This document shows positions 25,570 through 35,579 of a stretch of 64,000 nucleotides of DNA, piece by piece. The stretch covers positions 124,001 through 188,000 of the forward strand of contig CAMYKP010000007.1 of the NCBI GenBank assembly GCA_947259005.1, read 5' to 3'. Positions within the stretch are counted from its first letter, which is position 1. Each line of letters starts with the position of its first letter. The position numbers and the translations under genes were made by a program. Below the pieces are notes generated by a model that worked only from the letters and a program-made list of their open reading frames with translations, did no database searches and was not told the origin of the DNA. The stretch comes from an uncultured Parasphingopyxis sp. Its GTDB lineage: Bacteria > Pseudomonadota > Alphaproteobacteria > Sphingomonadales > Sphingomonadaceae.

Positions 25570-26184
25570 CTAGTTCTCGATAATGTAGTGGATGGGCTTG
25601 AAGCTGCCGCCGTTGGAGGCGGGGGCCGAACAGGCGGTGAGGCCGATGATCAGGTCCATCTCTGCGCGCAGCCGGATGAAATCTCCGGCCTTGCTGGTCG
25701 GCGGCAAGACTTGCAGTTTTCCGCTTTCTCCGTCCACCGGCACGTTCATGAAGATGTTGAAGGCGACCGGGATATCGTCTGCCTCGATCCCATATTCGCT
25801 CAGCGCTTCGGCGAGATTGCCGAAACAACCGCGATGGACCGGCAATTCGGGGTAGAAATGGCGGAACGTCGCTTCGCTGCATGGGGTCAACAGGAAATCG
25901 TGCCGGCCCACGCTATCCTCCACAATATCGAGCATGACGTTGGACCGGTTCGACCAGAGCCGGTTGCCCGCCGTCAGCCGGATCGTCTCCTCATAGTCGA
26001 AGGTCCGCCCAGCGGAGATTACTTCGCGGCTATCATCGGCAGCATAGGCGAGCATATCGCTGACCTGCATTCCCTTCGGATCGATAACGCGCAGCACCTG
26101 CCCCTTGGCGAGGCGGAAGGCGGTGCCGCTGCGCGGCGGGATTTCCTGAGGGCAATTCAGGATTGTGACCGCCTCTTCAGGCAG
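25570..26184 (-). CDS. DUF1989 (urea carboxylase-associated) family protein, non-canonical start
   Basis: From GTG 26097 the protein has 175 residues, but the frame continues upstream without a stop and encodes the conserved family N-terminus IPPRSGTAFRLAKGQVLRVIDP, so the GTG is too late. No ATG, GTG or TTG occurs before the in-frame stop near 26237. A strong Shine-Dalgarno-like GAAGGGAAG lies just before ATT/CTG at about 26187-26182, so CTG 26184 (204 residues) is my best start. DUF1989 proteins occur with urea carboxylase; here none is present. The alternative is a 5'-truncated gene. Confidence 0.65.
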   Translation of the reverse strand: MPEEAVTILNCPQEIPPRSGTAFRLAKGQVLRVIDPKGMQVSDMLAYAADDSREVISAGRTFDYEETIRLTAGNRLWSNRSNVMLDIVEDSVGRHDFLLTPCSEATFRHFYPELPVHRGCFGNLAEALSEYGIEADDIPVAFNIFMNVPVDGESGKLQVLPPTSKAGDFIRLRAEMDLIIGLTACSAPASNGGSFKPIHYIIEN

Positions 26185-26249
26185 TAATCTTCCCTTCAGG
26201 AAGAGTAGAAATTGCTGTCTTTTGAAGACCTTTGATCAATCTTTATTGT

Positions 26250-27683
26250 ATGGCCTTGCGTCCAAAGCCGCTATGTTCGTGTGAAGACACTAGACCGGAG
26301 TCTGAGGTGGAAAATCAATCTGTTGTACTGGATGAAAGAGTCCAGGCGGCGCAATTTCGGACGTTGGCGGCAGAAGGGGACTGGCATGCCTTTGTTGCCG
26401 CCTTGTCGCCCGATCATCCCGATTCGGTAAAAAGGGTAGCTCAAACCCAGTTGCGGCGAGGCCTCATCAAACCGGGGAATGGTAGCGCCGAAGAAATCGT
26501 TGCAGCCCTGAAGCCCGAGTCGCTTTTCGCATTAGGGCTATCGGTGCAGAAAATCCGCGGTTTTGCGGACGCGTTGATGCATAGCAGCGACACCGATCGG
26601 CTCAAAACCCTGCTGGCACAGGCGGCGGACATCAAACCCGACGATCCCGTGATCGCTGGGCTGCAGGTTTGCTTGTTCGGTCGACTGGATAAAATCAGCG
26701 CGATCCGGCAGGCGATGCGCGCCCGTCCAGCCGCTTTCGCGGATCCGCTTGTGCTGATTTTGGCAAGCGACCATGTGGTTTTGAAATCTCATGAACATGA
26801 CCGGGTCGTCGAATATTTCGAGGACCTGCCGGGCGACATTGATGTGCAGGTCCGTCTACGAGCCATTCGCTGGCTATACCGGGCCGGCGAAGCGGAACGC
26901 GCCGAGAGAATTGCGCGCCGCTACCAGGGCAATGCCGGCTCGACTGAATATGACGGCGTCATAAACATCCTGAAGAATATTCCGGCATGCGAATCGCGCA
27001 TGGCACCATCCGATGTGGCGCCCGAAATCCTGGTCGGACACAGCGATGGTGACAGGGGCGTAGTTATTGTTTTCAATGGTTTCGGTAGGAAGGGCAGAAA
27101 GGGCAACGGCAGCGTTCTGGCGCGGTATGTCGCCGATCTCGGCCTGTCGATGATCTCGGTGAAGGATCCGACACATTTATTGTGTCTGGCCGGTATTCCG
27201 GGCGTAGCCGGCACGATCCAGGAATCGGCAGCTATCCTCCGTGCAATCGTGTCGGATCTTGGCATCCACAGGATCTATACGATGGGCGGCTCATCCGGCG
27301 GCTTCCCAGCGGTCGTCTACGGGCTGGAGCTCAAGGCCGATGGCGCCATCCTTTTCGGTTCACCGACAGATTGTGGTCCTGCCAACAGTCACATCGATAC
27401 GCGAGCGCAGGTCGTCGCGCGCAAACTGCAGAAGAATTTTGATAGTCGAACCCTGGATATGGTCGCCTGGCTTGATGACGCGGATCACGAACTGCCGATC
27501 ACTCTGTATTACGCCGCAGATAATCGCATAGATTCGTGGCATGCGAACAGAATTGCCGACCGGCCAAATGTGCGGGCAATAGCCCTGGAGCAAACGTCAT
27601 CTCACCACGCCATGGTCGAATCCGTGCGCGGGCGGACGCTGGGAGAGGTCCTGAGCGAAGGTCTGTCGCTGCCGCCGCGATAA
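26250..27683 (+). CDS. Unassigned protein: helical-repeat N-terminus plus serine-hydrolase-like C-terminus
   Basis: About 477 residues from ATG 26250 (TTG 26232 and GTG 26308 also possible). Residues 1-235 are helical and TPR-like in pattern (EGDWHAFVAALSPDHPDS, KPESLFALGLSVQKIRGFADAL). From about 255 a hydrolase-like domain begins (VVIVFNGFGRKGRKGNG), with GGSSGG nucleophile elbow (S348 in YTMGGSSGGF), an acidic segment AADNRIDSWH and a late histidine pair H452-H453 in SSHHAMVES. This order fits an alpha/beta hydrolase. The substrate is unknown. Confidence 0.6.
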   Translation: MALRPKPLCSCEDTRPESEVENQSVVLDERVQAAQFRTLAAEGDWHAFVAALSPDHPDSVKRVAQTQLRRGLIKPGNGSAEEIVAALKPESLFALGLSVQKIRGFADALMHSSDTDRLKTLLAQAADIKPDDPVIAGLQVCLFGRLDKISAIRQAMRARPAAFADPLVLILASDHVVLKSHEHDRVVEYFEDLPGDIDVQVRLRAIRWLYRAGEAERAERIARRYQGNAGSTEYDGVINILKNIPACESRMAPSDVAPEILVGHSDGDRGVVIVFNGFGRKGRKGNGSVLARYVADLGLSMISVKDPTHLLCLAGIPGVAGTIQESAAILRAIVSDLGIHRIYTMGGSSGGFPAVVYGLELKADGAILFGSPTDCGPANSHIDTRAQVVARKLQKNFDSRTLDMVAWLDDADHELPITLYYAADNRIDSWHANRIADRPNVRAIALEQTSSHHAMVESVRGRTLGEVLSEGLSLPPR

Positions 27684-27713
27684 GATTATCGCTGCGCCAT
27701 TGAAAGCGCGAGA

Positions 27714-28769
27714 TCAGGCGGTGATCGGAATTTCCGCCTTGGCGTGATGGCCGCCCTGCTCGTTGTAGAACACCCTGCGTCGCTCTTCGTCGACAAGCGC
27801 AGCGAAGCGGTCATGGTCGATCTTTTCTCCCTTGTAGAGGACATGATCGAGCGGCGCGGCATCGGGATAGAGCCGGTCCATATAGGAATTCATCCGGTTC
27901 ATGGTCCGCGTATCGGTCATCTGGATATCGGTCGGCCGCGCATGAAGCGTGATGTTTTGGTCCATGAAGACGATCTGCCCGTCTTCCCAGTCACGCGTGT
28001 AGATATATTCGGGTTTGTTGAGCAGCGACCAGAGATGGTCGCGATAGGCGAGGCTATCCTTTTTCGACATGCCCCGGAAATGGCTGAAGCAATGGCTCGG
28101 GAAGCGGATGCCCTTGCGGCCCGTCGCTGTCTGGTCGAGCAGCGGGTTTTCCATCTCGGGCAGCGGCACGGTGTTGTAGCGAATTATCTCCTTTTGCGAA
28201 TCGATGAGATCGCCGCCAAGTTCGCCGCCATCCCACTCCCAGACAGAATAAAGCTCGTCGACCATAGTCCGGTCTTCGTGGTTGAGCGCTTCATAGGCGG
28301 GCGCTGTGCACAGGAAGACAGTCTGGCTGCCCTTGGATCCCCACAGGCTCATCAGGCCGACAACGCGTTGGCTTTCGTGATAGCTTTGCTGGTCCGAATG
28401 CCAGTCGAGCTTGCCGTTGGTAAAGATGCCGGTTGGCTTTCCCTTCTCGTTCAGGATCGGGCTGACGCGCGACATTCCTCCCTTGTTGGCGAAATCGTCG
28501 ACTGCATTGGAAATATGGCCAAGGTTGAGCAGCAGGCTTCGCCAGTGTTTGCCGGACAATCGCCGCTCGCCGACATAACGGTGGATGATCGCGCGGCAGG
28601 GCTGGCCCCATAGCGATTGTATTTCGTGGAGCCTCGGCTCGGAGACCTTGTCGTCAACAAAGACGACGCATTCATGGGCAACGAGGCGACCGAGTTCCCG
28701 ACACTGTTCGTCATCTTCCAGATCGATATCATGAACTTGAACGCCATTGTTTAAAGGGGTGACGCGCAT
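27714..28769 (-). CDS. TauD/TfdA-like Fe(II)/2-oxoglutarate dioxygenase (351 aa)
   Basis: ATG 28769 (MRVTPLNNGVQVHDID) is the natural start; upstream codons are unconserved. The iron residues H124-x-D126 (KLDWHSDQQSY) and a distal ITLHARPTD histidine are visible. The length exceeds TauD (283) because of inserts around 85-120 and 180-230. It resembles the clavaminate-synthase/TfdA-type branch active on amino acids or alkaloids. The substrate is unknown, and no transporter or sulfonate gene is adjacent. It converges with the 26250 gene. Confidence 0.8.
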   Translation of the reverse strand: MRVTPLNNGVQVHDIDLEDDEQCRELGRLVAHECVVFVDDKVSEPRLHEIQSLWGQPCRAIIHRYVGERRLSGKHWRSLLLNLGHISNAVDDFANKGGMSRVSPILNEKGKPTGIFTNGKLDWHSDQQSYHESQRVVGLMSLWGSKGSQTVFLCTAPAYEALNHEDRTMVDELYSVWEWDGGELGGDLIDSQKEIIRYNTVPLPEMENPLLDQTATGRKGIRFPSHCFSHFRGMSKKDSLAYRDHLWSLLNKPEYIYTRDWEDGQIVFMDQNITLHARPTDIQMTDTRTMNRMNSYMDRLYPDAAPLDHVLYKGEKIDHDRFAALVDEERRRVFYNEQGGHHAKAEIPITA

Positions 28770-29028
28770 GATTTGGGTACTCCACTTCGAAATCCAGAAC
28801 AATTTGCACTAGCCGGATTTTCAGACAGTACAAGCAAATTGCATGTCCTTGCGTTTTTTGGGTTTTTTGTCGGTTTGTGATTGTCAGAAAATGGCCTCGT
28901 CGAGACACTGGAACGCGCCGTAGCGGGCTTCGATTGCTGCACCTGCACGACACATATCCGTCGAGAGGCCCGGCTTGCGTTGAGGGTGCCAGTCTCACAT
29001 AGGATTGTCGCCAATGGAGAGGGGAATA

Positions 29029-29841
29029 ATGATGGCGCGGATATGGCATGGATGGGCAGCGGCGCTGGCGGCTTGCGGTTTTCTGGCCGCCGCTGCGGCA
29101 CAGGGGCCTGAGCCGATGGAGTTGCCGACCACGCCGGTGATCGAAGGTCAGGCCTATCCCGATTGCCGCTACGACTATCGCGAACGGAACCTGGCGCGGT
29201 CCCGTGTGGACGAAATCGCGCAATGCATTGAACGGATCGATGGCTATTATACCGATGTCGTGACTCCCTTTGCCCTGGGGCTGGAGTCAGACGCGCAGTC
29301 GCGTGAGGGCGATGATGCCACCTATCGGGCAGTCGAAGCGCGCTATCGGGAAGACCGCGACTATCTGGCCGAGCGCCATTGCCGCTATGCCGAGTGCGAA
29401 GACTATGAGCCGAGCGCGCTCAGCGGTGAACGCGATCTGGCGGACGGTATGCAGCAATGCGGCGAGCCGGGGGACACGATCTATCTGGAGGGGCTGATCG
29501 GCCTTTTGGTCAATCGGGCGCGGCAAATTGACACAGGCACGAACTTCACTGGCGCGTTGATCGGCTTCGCATGCATGCTGGAACCGGAAGAACGGCAGGC
29601 GGCGGCAGATGCCAGCGATCAGGTTATTGCCCGGGACGAGGTCGGCGCCACGGCCGAATGGACCAGCCCTGTGCGTGAAGACGTGTCAGGTTCTTCCACT
29701 GTCGTTGCAAGGAACTCGGAACCGTCGGGCGCGACCTGCCTCGACATCACGGACGTCATCATCATCGGCGGCGAGGAAGAACGTGCGACGCGCAGAATGT
29801 GCCGGGCGCCGGGCGAGAGCCGTTACGTTCTGCAAGGCTGA
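29029..29841 (+). CDS. Exported protein of unknown function (270 aa)
   Basis: GGAGAGGGG lies 5 bases before ATG 29029. A signal peptide (MMARIWHGWAAALAACGFLAAAAAQG) is followed by a mature protein with repeated cysteine/acidic helices (DCRYDYRERNLARSRVDEIAQC, RHCRYAECEDYE). The even spacing of cysteines suggests disulfides in the periplasm. No family recognised. It runs directly into the pseudouridine synthase gene with 21 bases between. Confidence 0.65.
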   Translation: MMARIWHGWAAALAACGFLAAAAAQGPEPMELPTTPVIEGQAYPDCRYDYRERNLARSRVDEIAQCIERIDGYYTDVVTPFALGLESDAQSREGDDATYRAVEARYREDRDYLAERHCRYAECEDYEPSALSGERDLADGMQQCGEPGDTIYLEGLIGLLVNRARQIDTGTNFTGALIGFACMLEPEERQAAADASDQVIARDEVGATAEWTSPVREDVSGSSTVVARNSEPSGATCLDITDVIIIGGEEERATRRMCRAPGESRYVLQG

Positions 29842-29862
29842 CGGACGGCAACTGGCGCCGCC

Positions 29863-30420
29863 ATGCTGATCCTGTTCAACAAGCCGTTTGGCGTACTCTC
29901 CCAGTTCACCGACGGTGGAACGCAGACGGCGCGGCCGACCCTCTCGAAATATATCGACGTGCCGGGCGTCTATCCTGCCGGGCGGCTCGACAGGGACAGC
30001 GAAGGGCTGCTCCTGCTGACCGATGATGGCAGGCTGCAGGCGCGGATCGCCGATCCCAAATTCAAACTGCCGAAAACCTATCTGGTGCAGGTGGAGGGCG
30101 AACCCCACGAGGCCAGCCTCGATTGGCTGAGGCGCGGGGTTGAATTGAAAGACGGGATGACCCGGCCTGCCGAGGTCGAACGCATTGCCGATCCCGCCCT
30201 CTGGCCCCGCGATCCGCCGATCCGCGTCCGCAAGTCTATTCCCGATTGCTGGCTGAAGCTGACAATCCGGGAAGGGCGAAACCGGCAGGTACGCCGGATG
30301 ACTGCGGCCGCCGGCTTTCCGACCTTGCGCCTGGTGCGCTGGAGCATCGGGGAGTGGACCGTAGCGGCTTTGCAGCCTGGCGAGTGGCGGGTGGTGGAAA
30401 AGGGCAGCGGAAAGCGCTGA
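29863..30420 (+). CDS. rluE: RsuA/RluE-family pseudouridine synthase
   Basis: A 185-residue enzyme with the catalytic aspartate D43 in [18 protein letters not shown] and the RxxxYxV region [12 protein letters not shown]. It lacks an N-terminal S4 domain, which is the layout of RluE (23S rRNA pseudouridine 2457) rather than RsuA or Rlu[26 protein letters not shown] is the conserved C-terminal block (shown in part as [11 protein letters not shown]). The RluE assignment is by domain layout. Confidence 0.82.
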   Translation: MLILFNKPFGVLSQFTDGGTQTARPTLSKYIDVPGVYPAGRLDRDSEGLLLLTDDGRLQARIADPKFKLPKTYLVQVEGEPHEASLDWLRRGVELKDGMTRPAEVERIADPALWPRDPPIRVRKSIPDCWLKLTIREGRNRQVRRMTAAAGFPTLRLVRWSIGEWTVAALQPGEWRVVEKGSGKR

Positions 30421-30566
30421 TCGGGGCCTATTCCCAGGCCGATTGCGCAGAGAGCAGCTGTCCTTTCAATGTAAGAATTTGATTTTGAAGGCAAAGCTAC
30501 GAAGATATTTGCTGTGGTAATTTGTTCACATCTGGTGTTCATTGTCGAGGCGAGGAGGCGCGGCTC

Positions 30567-30767
30567 ATGATTTCGCTTTTCAAAGCCCTGATTCCCGGAG
30601 CGATACTGACGTGGATTGTATCCCTGTTCATCGGGTCCAGTGGATCGCGGGGAGGGTTTCTCAACGTCCATCAGGTCACCCTGGCAGGTTATGATTTTTA
30701 CTGGTCGTGGCTGCTTTTCCTGGTCGGCACCGGCCTGGCTTGGGCGCTGCTGCTGATGATGGACTGA
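30567..30767 (+). CDS. Small membrane protein (66 aa)
   Basis: ATG 30567 follows AGGAGG by 9 bases and the frame encodes two hydrophobic helices (about 7-22 and 42-64: YWSWLLFLVGTGLAWALLL). The frame remains open to 30522, but the strong RBS fixes this start. No family recognised. It converges with the JmjC oxygenase gene. Confidence 0.6.
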   Translation: MISLFKALIPGAILTWIVSLFIGSSGSRGGFLNVHQVTLAGYDFYWSWLLFLVGTGLAWALLLMMD

Positions 30768-30789
30768 CCGTTGATTAGTGTTCGCGGCA

Positions 30790-31932
30790 TTATGCGAACG
30801 CGATGCTTCCTTGGTTAAACAGCGTTGCCGCCAGCTCCATCACCGCATCCGATTTTATAAACTCTGCCTCAAGCGCGATCTGCGTTTGCGTGCAGAGCTG
30901 CCGCGCGAATGCGGCGGTTTCGGCGGCACATTCGAAGAACTCGCCGTCGACGAAGAGCGACACGGCTTCATTGCCCTGCCGGATATAGGAAAAGCGGCTG
31001 GCCGGATTGCGGCTGAGGGGAATGCCCTCTGCGCAGCGCTCGCGCAGTTCCTCCAATTCGATCGGCGCGTCCGGTCGCCAGTCCATATCGGGATATTTGG
31101 GCGTGCTGGTGTAGCGCCCGAACCAGCGCGCGAAACTGCCGCGATCGAGCAGGGCCTCGGTGACCATCGCGTGGAGCCGCTCTATGGCAGCCGGGGCGAT
31201 TTCGCCCGGATTGTCTTGCAGCGGAAGGTCGGGGTCGCCGTACCGGTCATCGCTGGCCATCCCGGCGAGAAGATCGTCGCACCAGTCTCCGATCAATTCG
31301 CTGCGTGACGGGGCGCGAAAGCCGATCGAATAGGTCATGCAATTATCGCCAACCGCAACACCTTCATGGGCAATTCCCGGCGGCACATAGAGAATATCGC
31401 CGGGCTCGACTATCCATTCGTCGGTTGCCTGAAAGTCCGCAAGCAGGCGCAGATCGTCATGTGGCAGCAGGGCGCTTGTCTCGTCGCACCGTCCGCCAAC
31501 CCGCCAGCGGCGTTTGCCCAGGCCTTGAATCAGAAACACGTCATACTGATCGAAATGAGCACCGACGCCGCCTTGATCGGCAGCACAGCTCACCATCACA
31601 TCGTCGATCCGCCAGTTCGGGATGAAGCGGAATGGTTCGATAAGCGCGGCGACCTCCGGCACATAATGGTCGACGGCCTGCACGAGCAGCGTCCAGTTCC
31701 CGTTGCCCAGCTCGCCAAATCGCGCTTCCGGGACCGGGCCGTTTTCTACCCTCCAGTTCGCATCGGTCTTTTCGATCAGGCGGGATTCGACATCGTCCTC
31801 GCAGGCAAGGCCGGCGAGCTCGTCCGGGTCGAGGGGATTGGTCCAGGAGTCCCATGGGTTTTTGATCAGCAGGGGCTTTTTCTGCCAGTAATCCCGCAGG
31901 AAGGCATCGGCATTGAAATTGTCGATGTTCAT
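30790..31932 (-). CDS. roxA: JmjC/cupin 2-oxoglutarate oxygenase, RoxA (YcfD)-like
   Basis: A 380-residue protein. ATG 31932 (MNIDNFNADAFLRDYWQKKPLL) begins the conserved domain. H126-x-D128 (GAHFDQYDVFLIQGLGKRRW) provides the iron ligands, as in E. coli RoxA/YcfD, which hydroxylates Arg81 of ribosomal protein uL16. The C-terminal half is the winged-helix region of the family. Function by family; the residue modified here has not been shown. Confidence 0.85.
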   Translation of the reverse strand: MNIDNFNADAFLRDYWQKKPLLIKNPWDSWTNPLDPDELAGLACEDDVESRLIEKTDANWRVENGPVPEARFGELGNGNWTLLVQAVDHYVPEVAALIEPFRFIPNWRIDDVMVSCAADQGGVGAHFDQYDVFLIQGLGKRRWRVGGRCDETSALLPHDDLRLLADFQATDEWIVEPGDILYVPPGIAHEGVAVGDNCMTYSIGFRAPSRSELIGDWCDDLLAGMASDDRYGDPDLPLQDNPGEIAPAAIERLHAMVTEALLDRGSFARWFGRYTSTPKYPDMDWRPDAPIELEELRERCAEGIPLSRNPASRFSYIRQGNEAVSLFVDGEFFECAAETAAFARQLCTQTQIALEAEFIKSDAVMELAATLFNQGSIAFA

Positions 31933-31987
31933 GGGGTCTCTTAGCATCTGGCCGGTGCGGGGAAAGTCGCCGCGATCGGGCAAACCG

Positions 31988-32368
31988 CTACCGCATGATC
32001 CCGAAGGATGCATAGGCGATAAGCGCGACAGCTATGGCAAGCAGGATCCAGCCGGGATGACGCCCCCGCGTGCCCCAGAAATTCCCTACGGCTCCGAAGA
32101 GATAAAACCCGCCCACGAACAGCGCTGTCGTGAGTACCGACGCGGTGTTCGGGAAAAAGGGTGTGGCCATCAGGGCCGCCCCACCAAGGAACCAGCATAG
32201 GGTGGTGAAGTGGAGGAGAAGCGGAACGAGGCGACGCGTGCTTTGCGGAAATTTGGCTGCGCCCAAAATCGGTGTGATCATCCGCTTGTGCATGGCGATG
32301 CCGTGGATAATCGACACGATTGTTCCGATGAAACCTGCGCCAACTAATGCCCAGTAGAAGCTGCTCAT
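31988..32368 (-). CDS. Membrane protein of unknown function (126 aa)
   Basis: ATG 32368 (MSSFYWALVGAGFIGT) begins a protein with four hydrophobic helices (about 5-22, 45-66, 74-92 and 104-124). Upstream codons are unconserved-looking. No motif. It lies between tdh and roxA on the same strand, with about 55 bases to the roxA start. Confidence 0.6.
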   Translation of the reverse strand: MSSFYWALVGAGFIGTIVSIIHGIAMHKRMITPILGAAKFPQSTRRLVPLLLHFTTLCWFLGGAALMATPFFPNTASVLTTALFVGGFYLFGAVGNFWGTRGRHPGWILLAIAVALIAYASFGIMR

Positions 32369-32428
32369 CTCTGCACTCCGTTCGCAATGTGGCAGGGACA
32401 ACTTCATCATCCCACTCGGTGTGGCGCC

Positions 32429-33463
32429 CTAGCTCACGCCGCTCCAGTCGAGGATCACTTTTCCAGATTGTCCCGAATTGATCGTTTCAAACCCGGTAAC
32501 GAAATCTTCCGCGCTCATCCTGTGCGTGATGATCGGATCGATGTTGAGGCCGCTTTTGATCATCGCGCTCATTTTGTACCAGGTCTCGAACATGCGGCGG
32601 CCATAAATGCCGCGGATTTCAAGGCCTTTGAAGATAACATGATCCCAGTTGATGCCGGTGCCATCGGGGAGCAAGCCCAAAAGCGCGATGCGGCCGCCAT
32701 GGTTCATCACGTCGAGCATCTGGCTGATGCCGGAGGGCGCACCGGACATTTCGAGCCCGACATCGAAGCCTTCCGTCATGTTCAGTTCCGTCATCACGTC
32801 GCGCAATTCTTCCCGGGCGACGTTCACGGTGCGCGTGGTGCCGAGAGTCTTTGCAAGGTCGAGCCGGAAATCATTGACGTCGGTGACGACAACATTTTGC
32901 GCGCCGACATGCTTGGCAATCGCCGCCGCCATCGCGCCAATCGGTCCGGCGCCGGTAATGAGCACATCCTCGCCGACCATATCCTGCGCCAGCGCCGTGT
33001 GAACCGCATTGCCGAAGGGATCGTATAGCGCCGCGATATCATCGGGGATTTCGTCGGGGAATTTGTACACGTTGAAGGCGGGGACGGAGATATATTCGGC
33101 AAACGCGCCCGTCCGGTTGACGCCAATGCCCTGGGTTTTGCGGCACAGATGCCGGTTGCCCGCGCGGCAGTTCCGGCAGCTGCCGCAGGTGATATGCCCT
33201 TCGGCCGAAACCCGATCGCCAATGGCAAAGCCGCTGACTTCCGATCCCAGCTCGACGATCTCGCCCATGAATTCATGGCCGACGATCATCGGCACGGGGA
33301 TGGTGCGCTGCGCCCAGTCATCCCAGTTATAGATATGCATGTCGGTGCCGCAGATGGCGGTTTTCCTGACCCGGATGAGGACATCATTGTGCCCGGCCAC
33401 CGGCATCGGGCTGTCTTCCATCCAGAGCCCCGGTTCCGACTTCGCCTTGACGAGCGATTTCAT
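32429..33463 (-). CDS. tdh: L-threonine 3-dehydrogenase
   Basis: A 344-residue zinc-dependent MDR enzyme that oxidises threonine to 2-amino-3-ketobutyrate with NAD+. C38 ([13 protein letters not shown]), GHEFMGE and the structural zinc set [15 protein letters not shown] are present, as is the cofactor motif [13 protein letters not shown]. It follows kbl by 2 bases, so the two enzymes form a threonine-to-glycine operon. Confidence 0.97.
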   Translation of the reverse strand: MKSLVKAKSEPGLWMEDSPMPVAGHNDVLIRVRKTAICGTDMHIYNWDDWAQRTIPVPMIVGHEFMGEIVELGSEVSGFAIGDRVSAEGHITCGSCRNCRAGNRHLCRKTQGIGVNRTGAFAEYISVPAFNVYKFPDEIPDDIAALYDPFGNAVHTALAQDMVGEDVLITGAGPIGAMAAAIAKHVGAQNVVVTDVNDFRLDLAKTLGTTRTVNVAREELRDVMTELNMTEGFDVGLEMSGAPSGISQMLDVMNHGGRIALLGLLPDGTGINWDHVIFKGLEIRGIYGRRMFETWYKMSAMIKSGLNIDPIITHRMSAEDFVTGFETINSGQSGKVILDWSGVS

Positions 33464-33465
33464 GA

Positions 33466-34680
33466 TCAGGCTTCCCCCGCCACGATGCCCAGTGCCGCGC
33501 CAACCTTGGTGAAGGCTGCAATGGCATGGTCGATCTGCGCGTCGCTATGGGCGGCGGACATTTGCGTGCGGATGCGGGCCTGCCCCCTGGGGACGACGGG
33601 GAAGGAAAAGCCGATCACATAGATGCCTTCGTCCAGAAGCCTGGCGGCCATGTCCTGGGCGAGCTGGGCATCGCCGAGCATGACCGGAATGATCGGATGC
33701 TCGCCGGGCAAGAGGGTGAAGCCGGCAGCTTCCATCCCGGCACGGAAACGCTGGGAATTATGCTTGAGTCTGGCGCGCAGACCGCCGCCCTGTTCGACCA
33801 GGTCGAACACCTTGGTCGAGGCGGCGACCAGAGGCGGGGCGAGGGCGTTGGAAAAGAGATAGGGCCGTGCGCGCTGCTTGAGCAGGTCGATCACATTCTG
33901 CCGCGCGCAGATATAGCCGCCCATGCCGCCGCCCAGCGCCTTGCCCAGAGTGCCGGTCAATATATCGATCCGGCCTTCGACGCTGCGATATTCCGCCGTG
34001 CCACGGCCATGTGCGCCAAGAAATCCGCTGGCATGGCAATCGTCGACCATCGTCAGCGCATCATATTCGTCAGCCAGATCGCAGAGCCCCGGAAGGTTCG
34101 CGATCGTACCGTCCATCGAAAACACGCCGTCGGTGACGATCAGGATTGTCTGTGCCCCGTCAGACCGTGCCTGTTCGAGCTGGGCCTTGAGATCCGCCAT
34201 ATCGTTATTGGCAAAGCGGTAGCGTTTGGCCTTGCACAACCGCACGCCATCGATGATCGAGGCATGGTTCAGGCTGTCGGAGATGATTGCATCCTCTTCA
34301 CCCAGAAGCGGCTCGAACACCGCCCCATTGGCGTCGAAACAGGCTGCAAAGGTAACCGCATCGTCATAGCCGAAGAAGCGGGCGATCCGCTGTTCCAGCT
34401 CGCGGTGCAGATCCTGGGTTCCGCAGATGAAGCGGACGGATGCCATCCCGAACCCATGGGTGACCATGGCCTGTGTGGCCGCTTCTATGAGCTCGGGGTG
34501 ATCGGCGAGGCCGAGATAATTGTTCGCACAAAAATTAAGGACGGAACGCGATTTCTCGCCGTCACGCACGGTGATTTCGGTATTCTGGCGGGAGGACAAT
34601 ATACGCTCGGGCTTGGTCAGCCCTTGGTCCGCAATGTCCCGCAATGTGTCATCGACCTTGCCATAAAATCCGGCAGACAT
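33466..34680 (-). CDS. kbl: Glycine C-acetyltransferase (2-amino-3-ketobutyrate CoA ligase)
   Basis: A 404-residue PLP enzyme that cleaves 2-amino-3-ketobutyrate with CoA to glycine and acetyl-CoA. The PLP lysine lies in [15 protein letters not shown]. The start is ATG 34680 ([15 protein letters not shown]). First gene of kbl-tdh on the minus strand. Confidence 0.97.
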   Translation of the reverse strand: MSAGFYGKVDDTLRDIADQGLTKPERILSSRQNTEITVRDGEKSRSVLNFCANNYLGLADHPELIEAATQAMVTHGFGMASVRFICGTQDLHRELEQRIARFFGYDDAVTFAACFDANGAVFEPLLGEEDAIISDSLNHASIIDGVRLCKAKRYRFANNDMADLKAQLEQARSDGAQTILIVTDGVFSMDGTIANLPGLCDLADEYDALTMVDDCHASGFLGAHGRGTAEYRSVEGRIDILTGTLGKALGGGMGGYICARQNVIDLLKQRARPYLFSNALAPPLVAASTKVFDLVEQGGGLRARLKHNSQRFRAGMEAAGFTLLPGEHPIIPVMLGDAQLAQDMAARLLDEGIYVIGFSFPVVPRGQARIRTQMSAAHSDAQIDHAIAAFTKVGAALGIVAGEA

Positions 34681-34779
34681 GGATGTCGTCCCTTTTCACC
34701 TGATGTTCGATGCCCCTTTATCCCGATTTCCCCCATCACGCGAGGCGGTGATTCAGGTTTCCAGTGTGGCGGCGCAATT

Positions 34780-35385
34780 CTAGTCCGCCCGCTGTGTTAC
34801 CAACCATATGGCAATGCCAGTGGTCAGTGCGGCGATGGTGCCCGTCGCACCGGCTTCGAAGACCCAGCTCATGCCTTGTGGAATTGCGACCATGTTCATT
34901 GCTGCGGCGATCAGGCCCGCAACGACGCTCAGGGCGCCAACTGCCTTTAGCGGCGTACCTGTCCTGGCAAACAGGGCAAGTCCCAACCCGATCCCGGCAA
35001 GGCCAACCAGCGCCTTGGCAAGAAAATAGAAAAGGAAGGCACCGGCAACGATGGCCCCCATGACAGGTGCGAACTGCTCGCCCGCTTCCGTCATGGGCAG
35101 GAATGTCGAAAGGCCGATCCCGGCCTGCACGATATTGAGCAATCCCGAAACGGCCAGCGCGCCCCAGATGAAAGCGCGCGGGGCATCGCGGACCATCAGC
35201 ACAAGCGAAGCAACGGCAATGGCGGCGAAGGCAAACAGCTCGATGGTCCAGAGCGTTGAGCGCAACGGCCAGCCTTCGACGATGCCGACGCCTTCCAGCA
35301 TCGCGACATAGGCGATTTGCGTGACAACCGTGATGAAGAATGCGGCCGCTATCAATGCGCCGGCACGGCGGGTTCGTAATTCCAT
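34780..35385 (-). CDS. Membrane protein of unknown function (201 aa)
   Basis: Six or so hydrophobic helices spanning nearly the whole length (for example AAFFITVVTQIAYVA, IELFAFAAIAVASLVLMV, IGLGLALFA). No family motif is recognised. It lies upstream of kbl on the same strand, about 100 bases away, and is divergent from the halogenase gene. Confidence 0.6.
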   Translation of the reverse strand: MELRTRRAGALIAAAFFITVVTQIAYVAMLEGVGIVEGWPLRSTLWTIELFAFAAIAVASLVLMVRDAPRAFIWGALAVSGLLNIVQAGIGLSTFLPMTEAGEQFAPVMGAIVAGAFLFYFLAKALVGLAGIGLGLALFARTGTPLKAVGALSVVAGLIAAAMNMVAIPQGMSWVFEAGATGTIAALTTGIAIWLVTQRAD

Positions 35386-35579
35386 TGATTATGTCCCTTG
35401 TTCGACGATATCTATGATCGTGGTTCGATGGTGCAGGCTGCAAGGTTACGCGTCGCGATACAATTACCGTTGTGCTTTGGCGTTGATAGCGACTAGATTT
35501 CCCAGCCGATGGCAATGCAACCGACATTCCTCTTTTCCCTCATCGCGCTTTCGCGGTTTCGTGATCCGGGAGCTGCGGC

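Noticed and set aside
30779-30798. Hairpin GTTCGC...GCGAAC as terminator between the small membrane gene and roxA
   Set aside because: There is no following T-run on either strand, and it overlaps the roxA stop.
33526-34950. Long plus-strand open frame (474 codons) opposite kbl
   Set aside because: kbl has its full PLP-enzyme sequence; the antisense frame shows no protein family.
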